Below are positions 1 to 8,950 of a stretch of 64,000 nt of DNA, piece by piece. The translations under genes were made by a program, and so were the position numbers. The first letter of the stretch is position 1; each line of letters starts with the position of its first letter. Under the pieces are notes generated by a model that was not told the origin of the DNA, searched no databases, and worked only from the letters and a program-made list of their open reading frames with translations. Source of the stretch: Novosphingobium naphthalenivorans NBRC 102051 (lineage in GTDB: Bacteria > Pseudomonadota > Alphaproteobacteria > Sphingomonadales > Sphingomonadaceae); the NCBI RefSeq assembly GCF_001590985.1, contig NZ_BCTX01000014.1, positions 1-64,000 on the forward strand, in the 5' to 3' direction.

Positions 1-76
1 CTAGGCCGGAGACAAGCAAATATTAGCGAATGACACTTAAAGTGATTGGCCGTCCTTGTTCAGGCAGGCAAAGAAA

Positions 77-1942
77 ATGAAAATATTGGTCATCGACGAT
101 GAGCCTGCCGTCCGGGAAGCCTATCGTCATGTCCTGGCCGAACAGAAGAATCTCGCACCTTCCGACGGCATGAATGCGCTGGCGCAGGAACTGTTCGGCG
201 ATGATCCTGCGGCGGAAGGTCCTGTTCCGGCCACCAGGAATCCCGTTTTCGACGTCCATTTCGCATCGCAGGGCCTGGACGGCGTTGCCATGGTCCACAA
301 GGCGCTCGAACAGGACGATCCCTTCAAGGTCGCATTCATCGATGTGCGCATGCCGCCGGGAATCGACGGGCGCGAAACCGCGCGGCGCATCCGGGCGATG
401 GACAGCGACATCAATCTCGTGATCGTCACTGCTTATTCCGATCATTCGGCCACCGACATTGCCGCCGTAGCCGGTCCTGCGGACAAGATCTTCTACATCA
501 GCAAACCCTTCTCGAACGAGGAAATCCGGCAGATGGCCGTCGCGCTGTGCCAGCGCTGGGACCACGATACCGGGCAACTGGAACTGCTGCGCCAGAAAGT
601 CGCCGAACTGGCCACCAGCGAGGCACGCGCGCGCCACGCGGCTCTGCACGATTCCCTGACAGGCGCGGCCAACCGCATGGCCTTTCTGCAGGAGCTTTCC
701 TGCCGCATCGCCCGCGGCGACAAGGACTACGCGCTCGCCATCATCGATCTCGACCGCTTCAAGCACGTGAACGATACCTTCGGCCATGGCGCCGGCGATG
801 ACCTCCTCATTGCCGTCTATGACATCCTGAACGGCCAGGTCTCGGAACGGGGCATGGTTGCGCGCTTGGGCGGCGACGAGTTCGGCCTGCTCCTGCCTGC
901 CGCCGGACTGGAAGAGGCCAGGGCGAAGTGCACGCGCATGATCGAAAGCTGCTCGCGCAGCTTCTCGATCTTCGGAAATTCGGTTCGCATCGGCGCGTCT
1001 TGCGGCCTGATGATGCCGAAGGAGCAGCCCTACCGCGATGCCAGCGAACTGATGCGGTTTGCCGATCTGGCGCTCTTCGCGGCCAAGCGCGGCGGGCGCG
1101 AGAGGGTCTGCGTGTTCGATGCCGCGATGGATGAAAGCCAGCGGTTCCGCCAGATGATCGAAACGGGCCTGCGCCACGCCATCGCCGGCAACGAACTGGC
1201 TCTCCACTATCAACCGATCGTGGAACGCAACGATCTCAAAACCGTGGGATTCGAGGCCCTGCTGCGGTGGAACAGTCCCGACCACGGACTGATCTCTCCG
1301 GCCGTTTTCATCCCCATCGCCGAAGAAAGCGGGTTGATCGATGATCTGGGCGAATGGGTGCTGGGCCATGCCCTGAGCGATTCCCGCGACTGGCCTGGCT
1401 TGTTCGTGTCCATCAACTTCTCCCCGCGCCAGTTCAAGCGGGCGAACTTTATCGAGTGGCTGGATGCGCATGTGGCGCAAGCACAAGTCACTCCCGAAAA
1501 CGTGCAGATCGAGATCACCGAGACCGCGATCTTCGAAGACACCGAATGGGCTTCGGACGTACTGCGCAAGCTGCAACGCAAAGGGTACCGCATTGCTCTC
1601 GACGATTTCGGCACGGGCTATTCCAGCCTGTTCAATATCAAGAACTTCTCGCTCGACTGCCTGAAGATAGACAGGACTTTCATCGAAGGACTGGGGCACG
1701 ACAAACACAGCGCTGCCATCGTCAGTTCCGTTGTTCACCTCGCGCGGGCGCTTGGCCTGTACATCGTTGCGGAGGGCGTCGAGACCGACGAGCAGTGCCA
1801 GATGCTGCGTTTGACCGGCTGCTCGCACATGCAGGGCTTCCTGTTCGGCAAACCCTCCGCAGTCGCCCGAGCGGCGGAACAGACTACCTTCCTGCCCGAG
1901 ATACCGGACAACCCTTCGCGCACCACCGCGATCGGGGAATAA
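77..1942 (+). CDS. Response regulator with GGDEF and EAL domains (c-di-GMP turnover)
   Basis: A 621-residue cytoplasmic protein predicted to make and/or degrade cyclic di-GMP in response to phosphorylation. It opens with a receiver domain (MKILVIDDEP, phospho-acceptor D89 in AFIDVRMP, lysine in YISKPF). The receiver holds an insertion of about 30 residues after the first helix. A GGDEF domain follows with an intact GGDEF motif at 265-269. The EAL domain has EAL at 393-395 and the usual metal and substrate motifs: INFSPRQF, EITET, LDDFGTGYSS, KIDRTF, VAEGVET. Both domains therefore look catalytically competent. The ATG at 77 is preferred over an in-frame TTG at 56 because the receiver fold begins there. 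The next gene, a histidine kinase, starts two bases after this stop, so it is the probable partner. Confidence 0.93.
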   Translation: MKILVIDDEPAVREAYRHVLAEQKNLAPSDGMNALAQELFGDDPAAEGPVPATRNPVFDVHFASQGLDGVAMVHKALEQDDPFKVAFIDVRMPPGIDGRETARRIRAMDSDINLVIVTAYSDHSATDIAAVAGPADKIFYISKPFSNEEIRQMAVALCQRWDHDTGQLELLRQKVAELATSEARARHAALHDSLTGAANRMAFLQELSCRIARGDKDYALAIIDLDRFKHVNDTFGHGAGDDLLIAVYDILNGQVSERGMVARLGGDEFGLLLPAAGLEEARAKCTRMIESCSRSFSIFGNSVRIGASCGLMMPKEQPYRDASELMRFADLALFAAKRGGRERVCVFDAAMDESQRFRQMIETGLRHAIAGNELALHYQPIVERNDLKTVGFEALLRWNSPDHGLISPAVFIPIAEESGLIDDLGEWVLGHALSDSRDWPGLFVSINFSPRQFKRANFIEWLDAHVAQAQVTPENVQIEITETAIFEDTEWASDVLRKLQRKGYRIALDDFGTGYSSLFNIKNFSLDCLKIDRTFIEGLGHDKHSAAIVSSVVHLARALGLYIVAEGVETDEQCQMLRLTGCSHMQGFLFGKPSAVARAAEQTTFLPEIPDNPSRTTAIGE

Positions 1943-1943
1943 C

Positions 1944-3812
1944 GTGGCTTGGCGTTTGCCGCAGTTTCGGAACCGCGAAGGCCGGATAGGCAACACGCTG
2001 CTGCGCAATCTGGCTTTCATCGGCCTGATCGCGACGGCAGCGCTGTTCTTCCTGCTGGGCTTCTCCATCGATAAGAGCTTCTCCGCGCTGGAACAGAAGG
2101 AGCTGCAGGGCCACCTTGGCCGTGTCTCCGATTTCCAGAAGACCAGCATGGGCACCCTGATGGCGCGGGCGAAGGATTGGGCAATCTGGGACGACAGCTA
2201 TCGCTACGCCCAGGATTTCAACCCCGGCTACGAAACCAGCAACGTCAATCTGGAATCGTTTCAGAATGCCGAAGTCGATGGACTGGCTATCGTCGACTTC
2301 GATGACGGCCAGGCGCGCACTTTCGCCTTTGACCGGGAGGAAGGCCAGCAAGAGCCCGAACTGGCAAGAGCGCTTCTGGCAGAAGTCACCCGGCCGGATT
2401 TCGTGCAACGGATGCGCCGGCAGGAAGGCACCCAAAGCTTCATCACTTTCAATGGCCGGCTGTACGCGATTGCCAGCGTGCAGCTCCACAGAAGCAACGG
2501 CACTGGCACGCCCCCGGGGTTCCTCACATTCATTCAAAACATCACGGCCCCGATGGCAAGCGGTGCCCTGCAGGTGCCTGCCGACATCGATCTCGGCTCA
2601 CGAATGGCGGATACGCAGATTACCCGAGGCGCCAACACGATCGAAGTCGCAGCGCCGCTCAAGGGGCCTGACGGAAAAACTGTCGCCGCCATCCATCTCC
2701 ACCTCACGCGCCCATTGACGAAAGCCGCGCAAAAACTGCTGCTGATCACTTTCGCAGGCGTGTTCGGCCTGATCGCCGTGCTGCTCGCCGTACTCAGCCG
2801 GCGGGTCAAGACGCTGGTTCTCGATCCTGTCCAGCGGCTGCACAAGCATGTAAGCCGCATCCGCGAATCCGGAGAACTGCGGGCGATGGACGATCCTGCC
2901 CCGCCCAACGAGTTCGGGGCCTTGCAGGCCGAATTCAACAACATGACCACCGAACTGCAGCAATTGCGTTCGCAACTGGAATCGCAGTCGTTCACTTTGG
3001 GCAAGTCGCAAAGCGCCGTCGGCCTGATGCACAACCTGCGCAATTGCCTGAGTCCGGTCCGCGTCATCCTCGAAACACTCGACCAGACCTGCGGCGACAC
3101 TCTGCCCACACATGTTCCGCGGGCCTTGAGCGAGCTGTCCAACAGTTCCCTCGATCAGGAACGGCGCGAAAAGCTGGTCAGCTTTCTGTCCGCCGCGCAT
3201 GAACACCTCGAAACCAGAAACGCCGCTGCGCGCCAGCAGGTCCGCGAGGCGGCCCGCAACCTGATGAATGCCCTCGACGCCATCGATGCCGCCGCGCAGA
3301 ATGAACGCGGCACGCGCTTCGACGAGCGCTGCGACCTCGCCGGCCTGCTCGGCCACTCCGCGAATATCGCACGCTACGCGCAGGGCATTGACGTCACGGT
3401 CGACGTTCAGTGCGACGGCTATATCGCCGTATCCGGCAACCGGGTGCTCCTCAGCCAGGTTCTGGAAAATCTGGTCGCCAACGCACTGGAGGCAATCCAG
3501 GACAGCGGACGGCCGGACGGCGCGATCTCGCTCCAGGCAACGCAGGACCTGGAGCAGGGTCGATGCACGATCACCGTGACCGACAACGGCGCGGGCTTCG
3601 GCCCCGCAACCGCAGCCCAGTTGTTCGAACGCGGATTTTCGACGCGCACGTCAAAATCGGGCGGTCTGGGTCTGCATTGGTGCGCGAACACGGTGCGGGC
3701 CATGGACGGCGAATTGACACTGGAAAGCGACGGCAAGGGCGCAGGCGCGCAAGCCGTCATTCGCCTGACCTTGTGGCACGATCAGGATATTCAGGGCCAG
3801 AACGCAGCCTGA
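1944..3812 (+). CDS. CHASE4-domain sensor histidine kinase
   Basis: A 622-residue membrane kinase with a GTG start one base after the preceding response regulator gene, so the two form a pair. A first membrane helix lies near residues 22-45. The extracytoplasmic region carries the CHASE4-like signature WAIWDDSYRYAQD. A second helix (about 258-280) leads into a HAMP-like linker and a coiled coil. The probable phospho-accepting box is GLMHNLRNCLSP with H363, which differs from the usual HisKA H-box. The C-terminal ATPase domain is clear: N-box around residue 508 (LENLVANALEA), then DNGAGFG and GGLGLHW. The ligand is unknown. By position it should phosphorylate the GGDEF-EAL regulator and so couple an external signal to c-di-GMP. 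Confidence 0.88.
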   Translation: MAWRLPQFRNREGRIGNTLLRNLAFIGLIATAALFFLLGFSIDKSFSALEQKELQGHLGRVSDFQKTSMGTLMARAKDWAIWDDSYRYAQDFNPGYETSNVNLESFQNAEVDGLAIVDFDDGQARTFAFDREEGQQEPELARALLAEVTRPDFVQRMRRQEGTQSFITFNGRLYAIASVQLHRSNGTGTPPGFLTFIQNITAPMASGALQVPADIDLGSRMADTQITRGANTIEVAAPLKGPDGKTVAAIHLHLTRPLTKAAQKLLLITFAGVFGLIAVLLAVLSRRVKTLVLDPVQRLHKHVSRIRESGELRAMDDPAPPNEFGALQAEFNNMTTELQQLRSQLESQSFTLGKSQSAVGLMHNLRNCLSPVRVILETLDQTCGDTLPTHVPRALSELSNSSLDQERREKLVSFLSAAHEHLETRNAAARQQVREAARNLMNALDAIDAAAQNERGTRFDERCDLAGLLGHSANIARYAQGIDVTVDVQCDGYIAVSGNRVLLSQVLENLVANALEAIQDSGRPDGAISLQATQDLEQGRCTITVTDNGAGFGPATAAQLFERGFSTRTSKSGGLGLHWCANTVRAMDGELTLESDGKGAGAQAVIRLTLWHDQDIQGQNAA

Positions 3813-4065
3813 CGCCCCCTTTCCAGGGCAGTCATGAAAGCGTCTTCATCCCGAAGGCCATCCCGCGAGTGCACCCCCTGCCACATCGGCAGCGGCGCTA
3901 GGAGCAGGCGTGCGCGGCCATCGGCGCTGCCCGTACAAACTGGATCGAATGGGGCCTGTTCGTCGAAGACTGACTCCATTCCGTCCGCGCCTGCCCCTGA
4001 GAAAAGGGGCGGAACCGTGTGGCGGACCGTCATAACCGCGTCGCGATTCGGAACCAAAACGGCTA

Positions 4066-4080
4066 AGGTGAGTCTCACCT
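4066..4080. promoter_or_regulatory. Perfect palindrome upstream of the small membrane protein gene
   Basis: AGGTGAG-T-CTCACCT is a 15-base palindrome with 7-base arms and a one-base centre. It ends 18 bases before the ATG at 4099, where an operator for the downstream two-gene unit would be expected. No regulator is encoded next to it. The remaining bases from 3813 to 4098 hold no convincing gene. Confidence 0.4.
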
Positions 4081-4098
4081 CGGAAATAGGAATATGCG

Positions 4099-4362
4099 AT
4101 GCGTGGATTTTTCATCGGCCTGGCCGTAGGCGCGGGGGCGGCACTGACCGGCCAGTCCTATTGGCGGGTCGCCCGCCCAGCAGCCAAGAAAGCGATACGG
4201 GCCGGGATCGAAGGGTACATCGTGGCCCGCCGCAACCTCGCCCGGATGGCTGAGGAAGTCGAAGACCTCGTCGCCGAAGTTTCGCATGAGATGGCGGAAG
4301 CGGCCGCTGAAGCGGATCAGGCCGTGGTCCGCACCAGTGCGGCCGCCGCCGAAGAAAAATGA
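4099..4362 (+). CDS. Small membrane-associated protein (DUF5132-like)
   Basis: An 87-residue protein of unknown function. Residues 3-16 (GFFIGLAVGAGAAL) form a short hydrophobic glycine/alanine helix. An amphipathic, alanine/glutamate-rich region follows, probably helical. This layout resembles the DUF5132-type small proteins found beside HMA_2 proteins and P-type ATPases; I make that match from shape and context only. It overlaps the next gene by four bases (ATGA), so the two are probably translated together. It may be a small accessory subunit of the neighbouring cation-transport module, but nothing in the sequence shows what it binds. Confidence 0.65.
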   Translation: MRGFFIGLAVGAGAALTGQSYWRVARPAAKKAIRAGIEGYIVARRNLARMAEEVEDLVAEVSHEMAEAAAEADQAVVRTSAAAAEEK

Positions 4363-4853
4363 CCGCACCGCTCACTGCAAGGCTGCGCCACCGCATGGCC
4401 GATCGGGTCCGGTTCGCCCTGGACTTTCCCCTGCCCCCGCGTGACCGGCTCGAAGCGCTGGCCACTGCGCTGACGGGCACCAAAGGGGTGCTGGAAGTGG
4501 AAATCCGGCCCCTGAGCGGCAGTCTCATCATCCGTCATGCGGGGGATTACGACGCCATCTTGGCAGCGCTGTCCAAGGCAGGCCTTGCCGTCGAAGCGGC
4601 AGAGCAGGCACCGGCTCCCGCCGGTCCCATCGATCCCATTCAGGAAACCCTGAACCGCCTTTCCTCCGCAGACGCCGTGCTTCAGCGTTGGTCAGGCGGG
4701 CGCGCGGACATCTGGAGCGCGGGCTTCTCGTTTCTGGTTACGGCAGGGCTTGTCCAGCTCGCGCGCGGACGGGTCGCAGGTCCTGCCCTGACGCTGTTCG
4801 GCCAGGCCGCGACGCTCGTGATGGCGCGGCCGCTGCGCCGCTTTCTCGGCTGA
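4359..4853 (+). CDS. HMA_2-like domain protein with hydrophobic C-terminus
   Basis: A 164-residue protein. The N-terminal 80 residues look like the HMA_2 variant of the heavy-metal-associated fold: RMADRVRFAL followed by a beta-alpha-beta pattern ending SGSLIIRHAG. It lacks the CxxC metal site of classical HMA domains. The C-terminus (GFSFLVTAGLVQLARG, then ALTLFGQAATLVMA) is hydrophobic and probably inserts in the membrane. It is coupled by ATGA to the small gene upstream. Its last 116 bases lie antisense to the 3' end of the ATPase gene, whose own N-terminus carries a related HMA_2 domain (HVPGRTRFRFEP). The two proteins probably share a ligand or interact; what they sense is not known. Confidence 0.75.
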   Translation: MTAPLTARLRHRMADRVRFALDFPLPPRDRLEALATALTGTKGVLEVEIRPLSGSLIIRHAGDYDAILAALSKAGLAVEAAEQAPAPAGPIDPIQETLNRLSSADAVLQRWSGGRADIWSAGFSFLVTAGLVQLARGRVAGPALTLFGQAATLVMARPLRRFLG

Positions 4854-7737
4854 GCCCTCTGCGGCTTTCGGCAAAGAGATAATAGGCCCCGGTCAGACCG
4901 AACGACAGCGCCAGATTGCCCGCCGTGGGAACGGCGATGCCCAGCAAACGGCGCAGCGGCGGGACGGCGAATGGCGTGGCCAGCAAGGCCCCCGCCGCAG
5001 CCAGCGTCGCCTCCAGCCGGCGGTCGGAGGTTAGCTGTGCCGCATCCGATCCGGCCTTGCGGTCCCGCAGCAGCCACGCCTGCACGAATTGAGCGAGCGC
5101 CAGCGTAAGGAACGTCATCCCGCGCGCCTGCGGCCCTGGCCCGGCCTGCACTTGCTGCAGGAAATGCGCCGTGAGTGCCGCTGCCGAAATGCCCGTGCCG
5201 TCGAGCGCCATGCTGGTGAATTCATCGCCCGTGAACAACGGATCGGATGCCGCGCGCGGCGCCCTTTCCATCACGTCGGCACGCGGCTCGGCCAAGGCAA
5301 GGCCAAGCCCCGGCAGGATGTCCGTGACCAGATTGAGCCAGAACAGCTCCATCGGCGTTTCCAGCTCGCCGCGGCCGTGCAGGGATTCGCCCAGCATGAC
5401 CAGCACTTCGGAAAAGTTGGTCGAGAGGAAATAGCGGATCGCCGTCCGCACATTGTCATCGATGGCGCGCCCGCGCGCGATGGCCCGCGCCAGTGCGCGA
5501 AGATCATCGTCGGCAATGACGACATCGGCCACCTCGCGCGCAACGTCAGTGCCGCCCGCCCCCATCGCAACGCCCACCGAGGCCGCTCGCAAGGCCGGAC
5601 CGTCGTTAATGCCATCGCCGATCATCGCCACGCGCTTGCCGACCGCCTGCAGCCCTTTCACGATGCGCAGCTTGTCGCTCGGGCTGACGCGAGCGAAGAC
5701 CGAGGTCTTCAGCGCCAGCTCGCCCACTTCGCGATCATCGAGACCGACGAAACGGCTCGTTTCGATCACAGGAATGATGCCGGTCCGGGAAAGCTCCAGC
5801 GATTCCGCCACGGCCAGGGCCGTAACCGGCTGGTCGCCGGTGAGCATGATCGTGCGGATGCCCGCCTTGTGGAATATCCCGATCGCCTCGCGCGCTTCGG
5901 CGCGAATGGGATCGGCCAGCGCGACAAGGCCCAGCCAGACGAGATCACCGGCTCCGGATGCCTCCCCGTCACGCGCGCGCCGGGCAACGCCGAGAAGACG
6001 CAATCCTCTTTCGGCCAGCCTGTCATTGGCCTCAAGGATGCCCTGGCGCCGTTGCTCGTCGAGGGGCATCGCCTCCCCCTCGACCAGTTCATGCGTGGCC
6101 AGGGCGAGGAGCTCGTCCGGCGCGCCTTTCATCGCCACGAACCGGCCATTGCCGTCCTCGTGCTCGGTCGACATCCAGCGCCGTTTGTGGTTGCGGCTGT
6201 GGACCTTGAGGATCGGCGCATGTTCCTGCAAGGCATCGGGATCGACGCCGCTCAGCCGTGCGAAATGGAGCAAGGCCAGTTCGGTGGCGGAACCGGACAG
6301 ACTGGCGAGACTTGCCTCGTTGCACAGCGAGGCAGCTTCCGCGAGCGGCCGGAATGCGGCCAGATCCACGGCTTGCCACGCATTTCCGGGCGAGACGTCC
6401 ACTATGCGGCCCTCGACATGGACCGCCACCACGCGCATCCGGTTTTCCGTGAGCGTTCCCGTCTTGTCGAGGCAGATCGTATCGATCGTCCCCAGCACCT
6501 CGATCGCGGGAAGCGCGCGCACGAAGGCCTTTTCGCGCTCCATGGCCCGGGCGCCGAGAGCCAGGGTCGAAGTCGCAACGGCTGGCAAGCCTTCGGGAAT
6601 GGCCGCGACGGCAAGCGCAATCGCACTGCGAGTGATATTGATGAGCGGCTCGCCGCGCAGGAGACCAATGGTGAAGACCACGCCGGACGCACCAAGGCAC
6701 GCCACGGACAAGCGGCGCCCCAGCAGCGCCAGCTGATCCTCGATTTCCGGTCTCGGCGGGCGCGCCAGACCGATCATCGCGCGGGTGCGCGCCATTTCCG
6801 TATGGGCACCGGTCCCGACCGCGACAGCCAGACCATTCCCGCCAGTGACAACGGTTCCCGCGTGAAGGATGGTGTGGCGGTCGGCCACGGACAAGGGCGG
6901 GGCAGGCAATGCAGCCGCCTGCTTTTCGACGGGAAGGCTTTCGCCGGTCAGCCCCGATTCGTCGGCGGAAAGATCGTGCGCCTCAAGGATGCGGGCGTCC
7001 GCCGGCACGAAATCGCCCGGTGCCAGCACGATCACATCGCCCGGCACGATCTCCCGCGCGGCAACCTTTGCCGCCATGCCGTCGCGCAGGACCGTGGCTT
7101 CGTGTTCAATGGGATGCGAGAGGCGCCGGATCAGGTTTTCCGTGGCGCTTTCGGACGAGTATCCGATCGCGGCATTTGCCAGGACCACGCCGAGAGTAAC
7201 CGCAGCATCGGCCAGTCCGCCAGTCGCCAGCGACAGGATGGCCGAACCGAACAGCAGCGCGACCGGGAACGTCGTGAACTGGGCCGTCGCCATTTCGGCT
7301 CTCGAACGGCCCGCAGGCGCGGCCGTCGCATTGTATCCGTGAAGCGCAAGCCGCCGCCGCGCTTCTTCGCTGGCGAGCCCCTGGGCCTGGCTTTCCAGCT
7401 CCCGCAGGACCTCAGCCGGACCGGAAGCCGCCAGCCGGTCCAGCCCTTCCCCCAGATCGCTGCGGCGGGGGAACGCCTCCGCGCCGGGCTCGGCGGTATC
7501 CGCCACAGGTCCGGCTTCGCCCTGCAAGGCCTGCTCAATCCGGCGGCGCAAATCTTCGGCCGGGCTTTCCTTGCGATGCCGGACCAGCAGACTGCCCGAT
7601 GCCGGATTGCCCGCTCCGACGCTCGCTCCCGCACGGGCCAGAACATCGTGAATACGGCTCAGGACAGATGCCGATGGCCATGGCTCGAACCGGAAACGGG
7701 TCCGGCCAGGCACATGATGGTGGATGACGACGGTCAT
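4738..7737 (-). CDS. P2-type cation-transporting ATPase with N-terminal HMA_2 domain
   Basis: A 999-residue P-type ATPase that should pump a cation across the inner membrane using ATP. The N-terminus is an HMA_2-like domain (IHHHVPGRTRFRF, no CxxC). Core motifs are complete: LTGES in the actuator domain, AIPEGLP in membrane helix 4, the phosphorylated D424 in CLDKTGTLTENR, GDGINDGPALRAA in the hinge. NLVTDILPGLGLAL near the C-terminus is typical of P2 (calcium/monovalent type) pumps rather than P1B heavy-metal pumps. The extra HMA_2 domain is unusual for P2 pumps. I chose the ATG at 7737 because it directly precedes the HMA_2 fold; in-frame starts exist at 7776 and 7827. The last 40 or so residues are low-complexity tail read antisense to the HMA_2 gene. 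Confidence 0.85.
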   Translation of the reverse strand: MTVVIHHHVPGRTRFRFEPWPSASVLSRIHDVLARAGASVGAGNPASGSLLVRHRKESPAEDLRRRIEQALQGEAGPVADTAEPGAEAFPRRSDLGEGLDRLAASGPAEVLRELESQAQGLASEEARRRLALHGYNATAAPAGRSRAEMATAQFTTFPVALLFGSAILSLATGGLADAAVTLGVVLANAAIGYSSESATENLIRRLSHPIEHEATVLRDGMAAKVAAREIVPGDVIVLAPGDFVPADARILEAHDLSADESGLTGESLPVEKQAAALPAPPLSVADRHTILHAGTVVTGGNGLAVAVGTGAHTEMARTRAMIGLARPPRPEIEDQLALLGRRLSVACLGASGVVFTIGLLRGEPLINITRSAIALAVAAIPEGLPAVATSTLALGARAMEREKAFVRALPAIEVLGTIDTICLDKTGTLTENRMRVVAVHVEGRIVDVSPGNAWQAVDLAAFRPLAEAASLCNEASLASLSGSATELALLHFARLSGVDPDALQEHAPILKVHSRNHKRRWMSTEHEDGNGRFVAMKGAPDELLALATHELVEGEAMPLDEQRRQGILEANDRLAERGLRLLGVARRARDGEASGAGDLVWLGLVALADPIRAEAREAIGIFHKAGIRTIMLTGDQPVTALAVAESLELSRTGIIPVIETSRFVGLDDREVGELALKTSVFARVSPSDKLRIVKGLQAVGKRVAMIGDGINDGPALRAASVGVAMGAGGTDVAREVADVVIADDDLRALARAIARGRAIDDNVRTAIRYFLSTNFSEVLVMLGESLHGRGELETPMELFWLNLVTDILPGLGLALAEPRADVMERAPRAASDPLFTGDEFTSMALDGTGISAAALTAHFLQQVQAGPGPQARGMTFLTLALAQFVQAWLLRDRKAGSDAAQLTSDRRLEATLAAAGALLATPFAVPPLRRLLGIAVPTAGNLALSFGLTGAYYLFAESRRGLSRESGAAAAPSRASRPGRTASGQDLRPVRARAGQALP

Positions 7738-7915
7738 CCGAATCTTCGTGAACGCAGCGGCATCGATATCAGGCATACCATGGCCCGGCAGTCGGCCCTC
7801 TCCCAAATTGCGGCCTGCGGAACCCACAGACGAAGCAGCGCCTTGCTGCCGGACAATCCCGCAGCCTAGCGCGAGGTCAAGCCATACGGCCGAATTTGGT
7901 CTGTAAGCCGTCCAA

Positions 7916-8950
7916 TCAATGACGATGATATGACATAGTCGTGCTCATTCCCGGCCGGCTCGAACAGGAATCCGCATCCGGCAGAGCGAAACGCGGGTCC
8001 TTGAGGAAATGCTCGTCGGTCAGGGAAGCCAGGAAGGCCTCCAGCGGAGCCTCCTTCGCCTCCGGCAAGGCAGCGAAAGCATCATGGGCACGGATGGCGT
8101 CAGCGAAGGCCGGCGCGGAACCGTCATGCAGGTAGGGCGCCGTGACACTGGCATTGCGCAAGCCGGGGGTGCGGAACTTGCCCTCGTCGGCCTGCTCGCC
8201 GGTCACTTCGGCCAGTCCGCGATCCCCGGTATCCTGTGCCGGGTGCGATGCGATCCGGTGATAGGCCGTGTCGGTAAAGTCAGGGCCGGCATGGCAGGAG
8301 GCGCATTCCCGCTCGAAAATTCGCAAGCCTTGCTGCGCTGCCGGCGACAGGGCTGCGGCATCTCCCCGCGCGTAGAGATCATAAGGGCTGCCGCGCGAAA
8401 CGAGCGTGCGCTCGAAAGCCGCAATCGCCCTGGCGACAAGGGGATAGCGGATAGCGCCGCCGCTCTCCGGAAAGGCGCGGGCGAACATCTCGACATAGCA
8501 GGGATCGCGGCCCAGCCGCCGGGCAATCTCGTCTTCATGGCCCTTCATTGCCATTTCCACGGGATCATCGCCGAAAACGGGAACCGCGACCTGCTTTTCC
8601 AGGCTGGTCTGGCGCGGGTCCGCCCAGGTGAGGCGGGGAAACCACCCGACATTGGCCAAGCCCGGCACATTGCGGCGGCCCGGATCGTCGAGGGCACCGG
8701 GATGGCTGACATTCCCATCGGCAAAGGCGTGCTTCTGCTCATGGCACGTGGCGCAGGACATCGTGCCGTTCACCGACAAGTCCGCATCGTAGAACAGCCG
8801 CCGTCCCAGTTCGACTTTCGCCGCGCTCATCGGATTGTCCGCAGGCACGGGAGGACCAGGCCGCAGGACCGCCGCCGCTGCCGAAAGGCCGCACAGCAAG
8901 GCCGCCAGCACAGAGGCCGTCCGCAACACGCCCTGCATCGGCCGGCTCAC
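7916..8950 (-). CDS. MbnH-like dihaem cytochrome c peroxidase family protein
   Basis: A periplasmic dihaem protein of about 344 residues. A signal peptide (VLRTASVLAALLCG) precedes two haem-binding CxxCH motifs: CATCHEQ near the N-terminus and CASCHAG near the middle. The surrounding text (GRRLFYDADLS, TWADPRQTSLEKQ, VPVFGDDPVEM) resembles MbnH, the dihaem enzyme that converts a tryptophan of copper protein MbnP to kynurenine, more than classical CcpA peroxidases. The GTG at 8950 overlaps the upstream stop as GTGA; an ATG at 8938 is the alternative. No MbnP gene is adjacent. The upstream 188-residue secreted protein and the divergent TonB receptor occupy the places where a substrate and an uptake receptor would be expected. 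Copper involvement is inferred. Confidence 0.83.
   Translation of the reverse strand: MSRPMQGVLRTASVLAALLCGLSAAAAVLRPGPPVPADNPMSAAKVELGRRLFYDADLSVNGTMSCATCHEQKHAFADGNVSHPGALDDPGRRNVPGLANVGWFPRLTWADPRQTSLEKQVAVPVFGDDPVEMAMKGHEDEIARRLGRDPCYVEMFARAFPESGGAIRYPLVARAIAAFERTLVSRGSPYDLYARGDAAALSPAAQQGLRIFERECASCHAGPDFTDTAYHRIASHPAQDTGDRGLAEVTGEQADEGKFRTPGLRNASVTAPYLHDGSAPAFADAIRAHDAFAALPEAKEAPLEAFLASLTDEHFLKDPRFALPDADSCSSRPGMSTTMSYHRH

Noticed and set aside
23..2155. A 710-codon open frame on the - strand across the GGDEF-EAL gene
   Set aside because: No motif; the + strand encodes intact receiver, GGDEF and EAL domains.
4011..4054. Two GGAAC sequences as EcfG-type stress promoters
   Set aside because: No CGTT-type element lies 16-18 bases downstream of either.
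5089..7869. A 926-codon open frame on the + strand opposite the ATPase gene
   Set aside because: It has no recognisable motif and is arginine/histidine-rich as expected for an antisense shadow of GC-rich coding DNA; the ATPase on the other strand has all its motifs.
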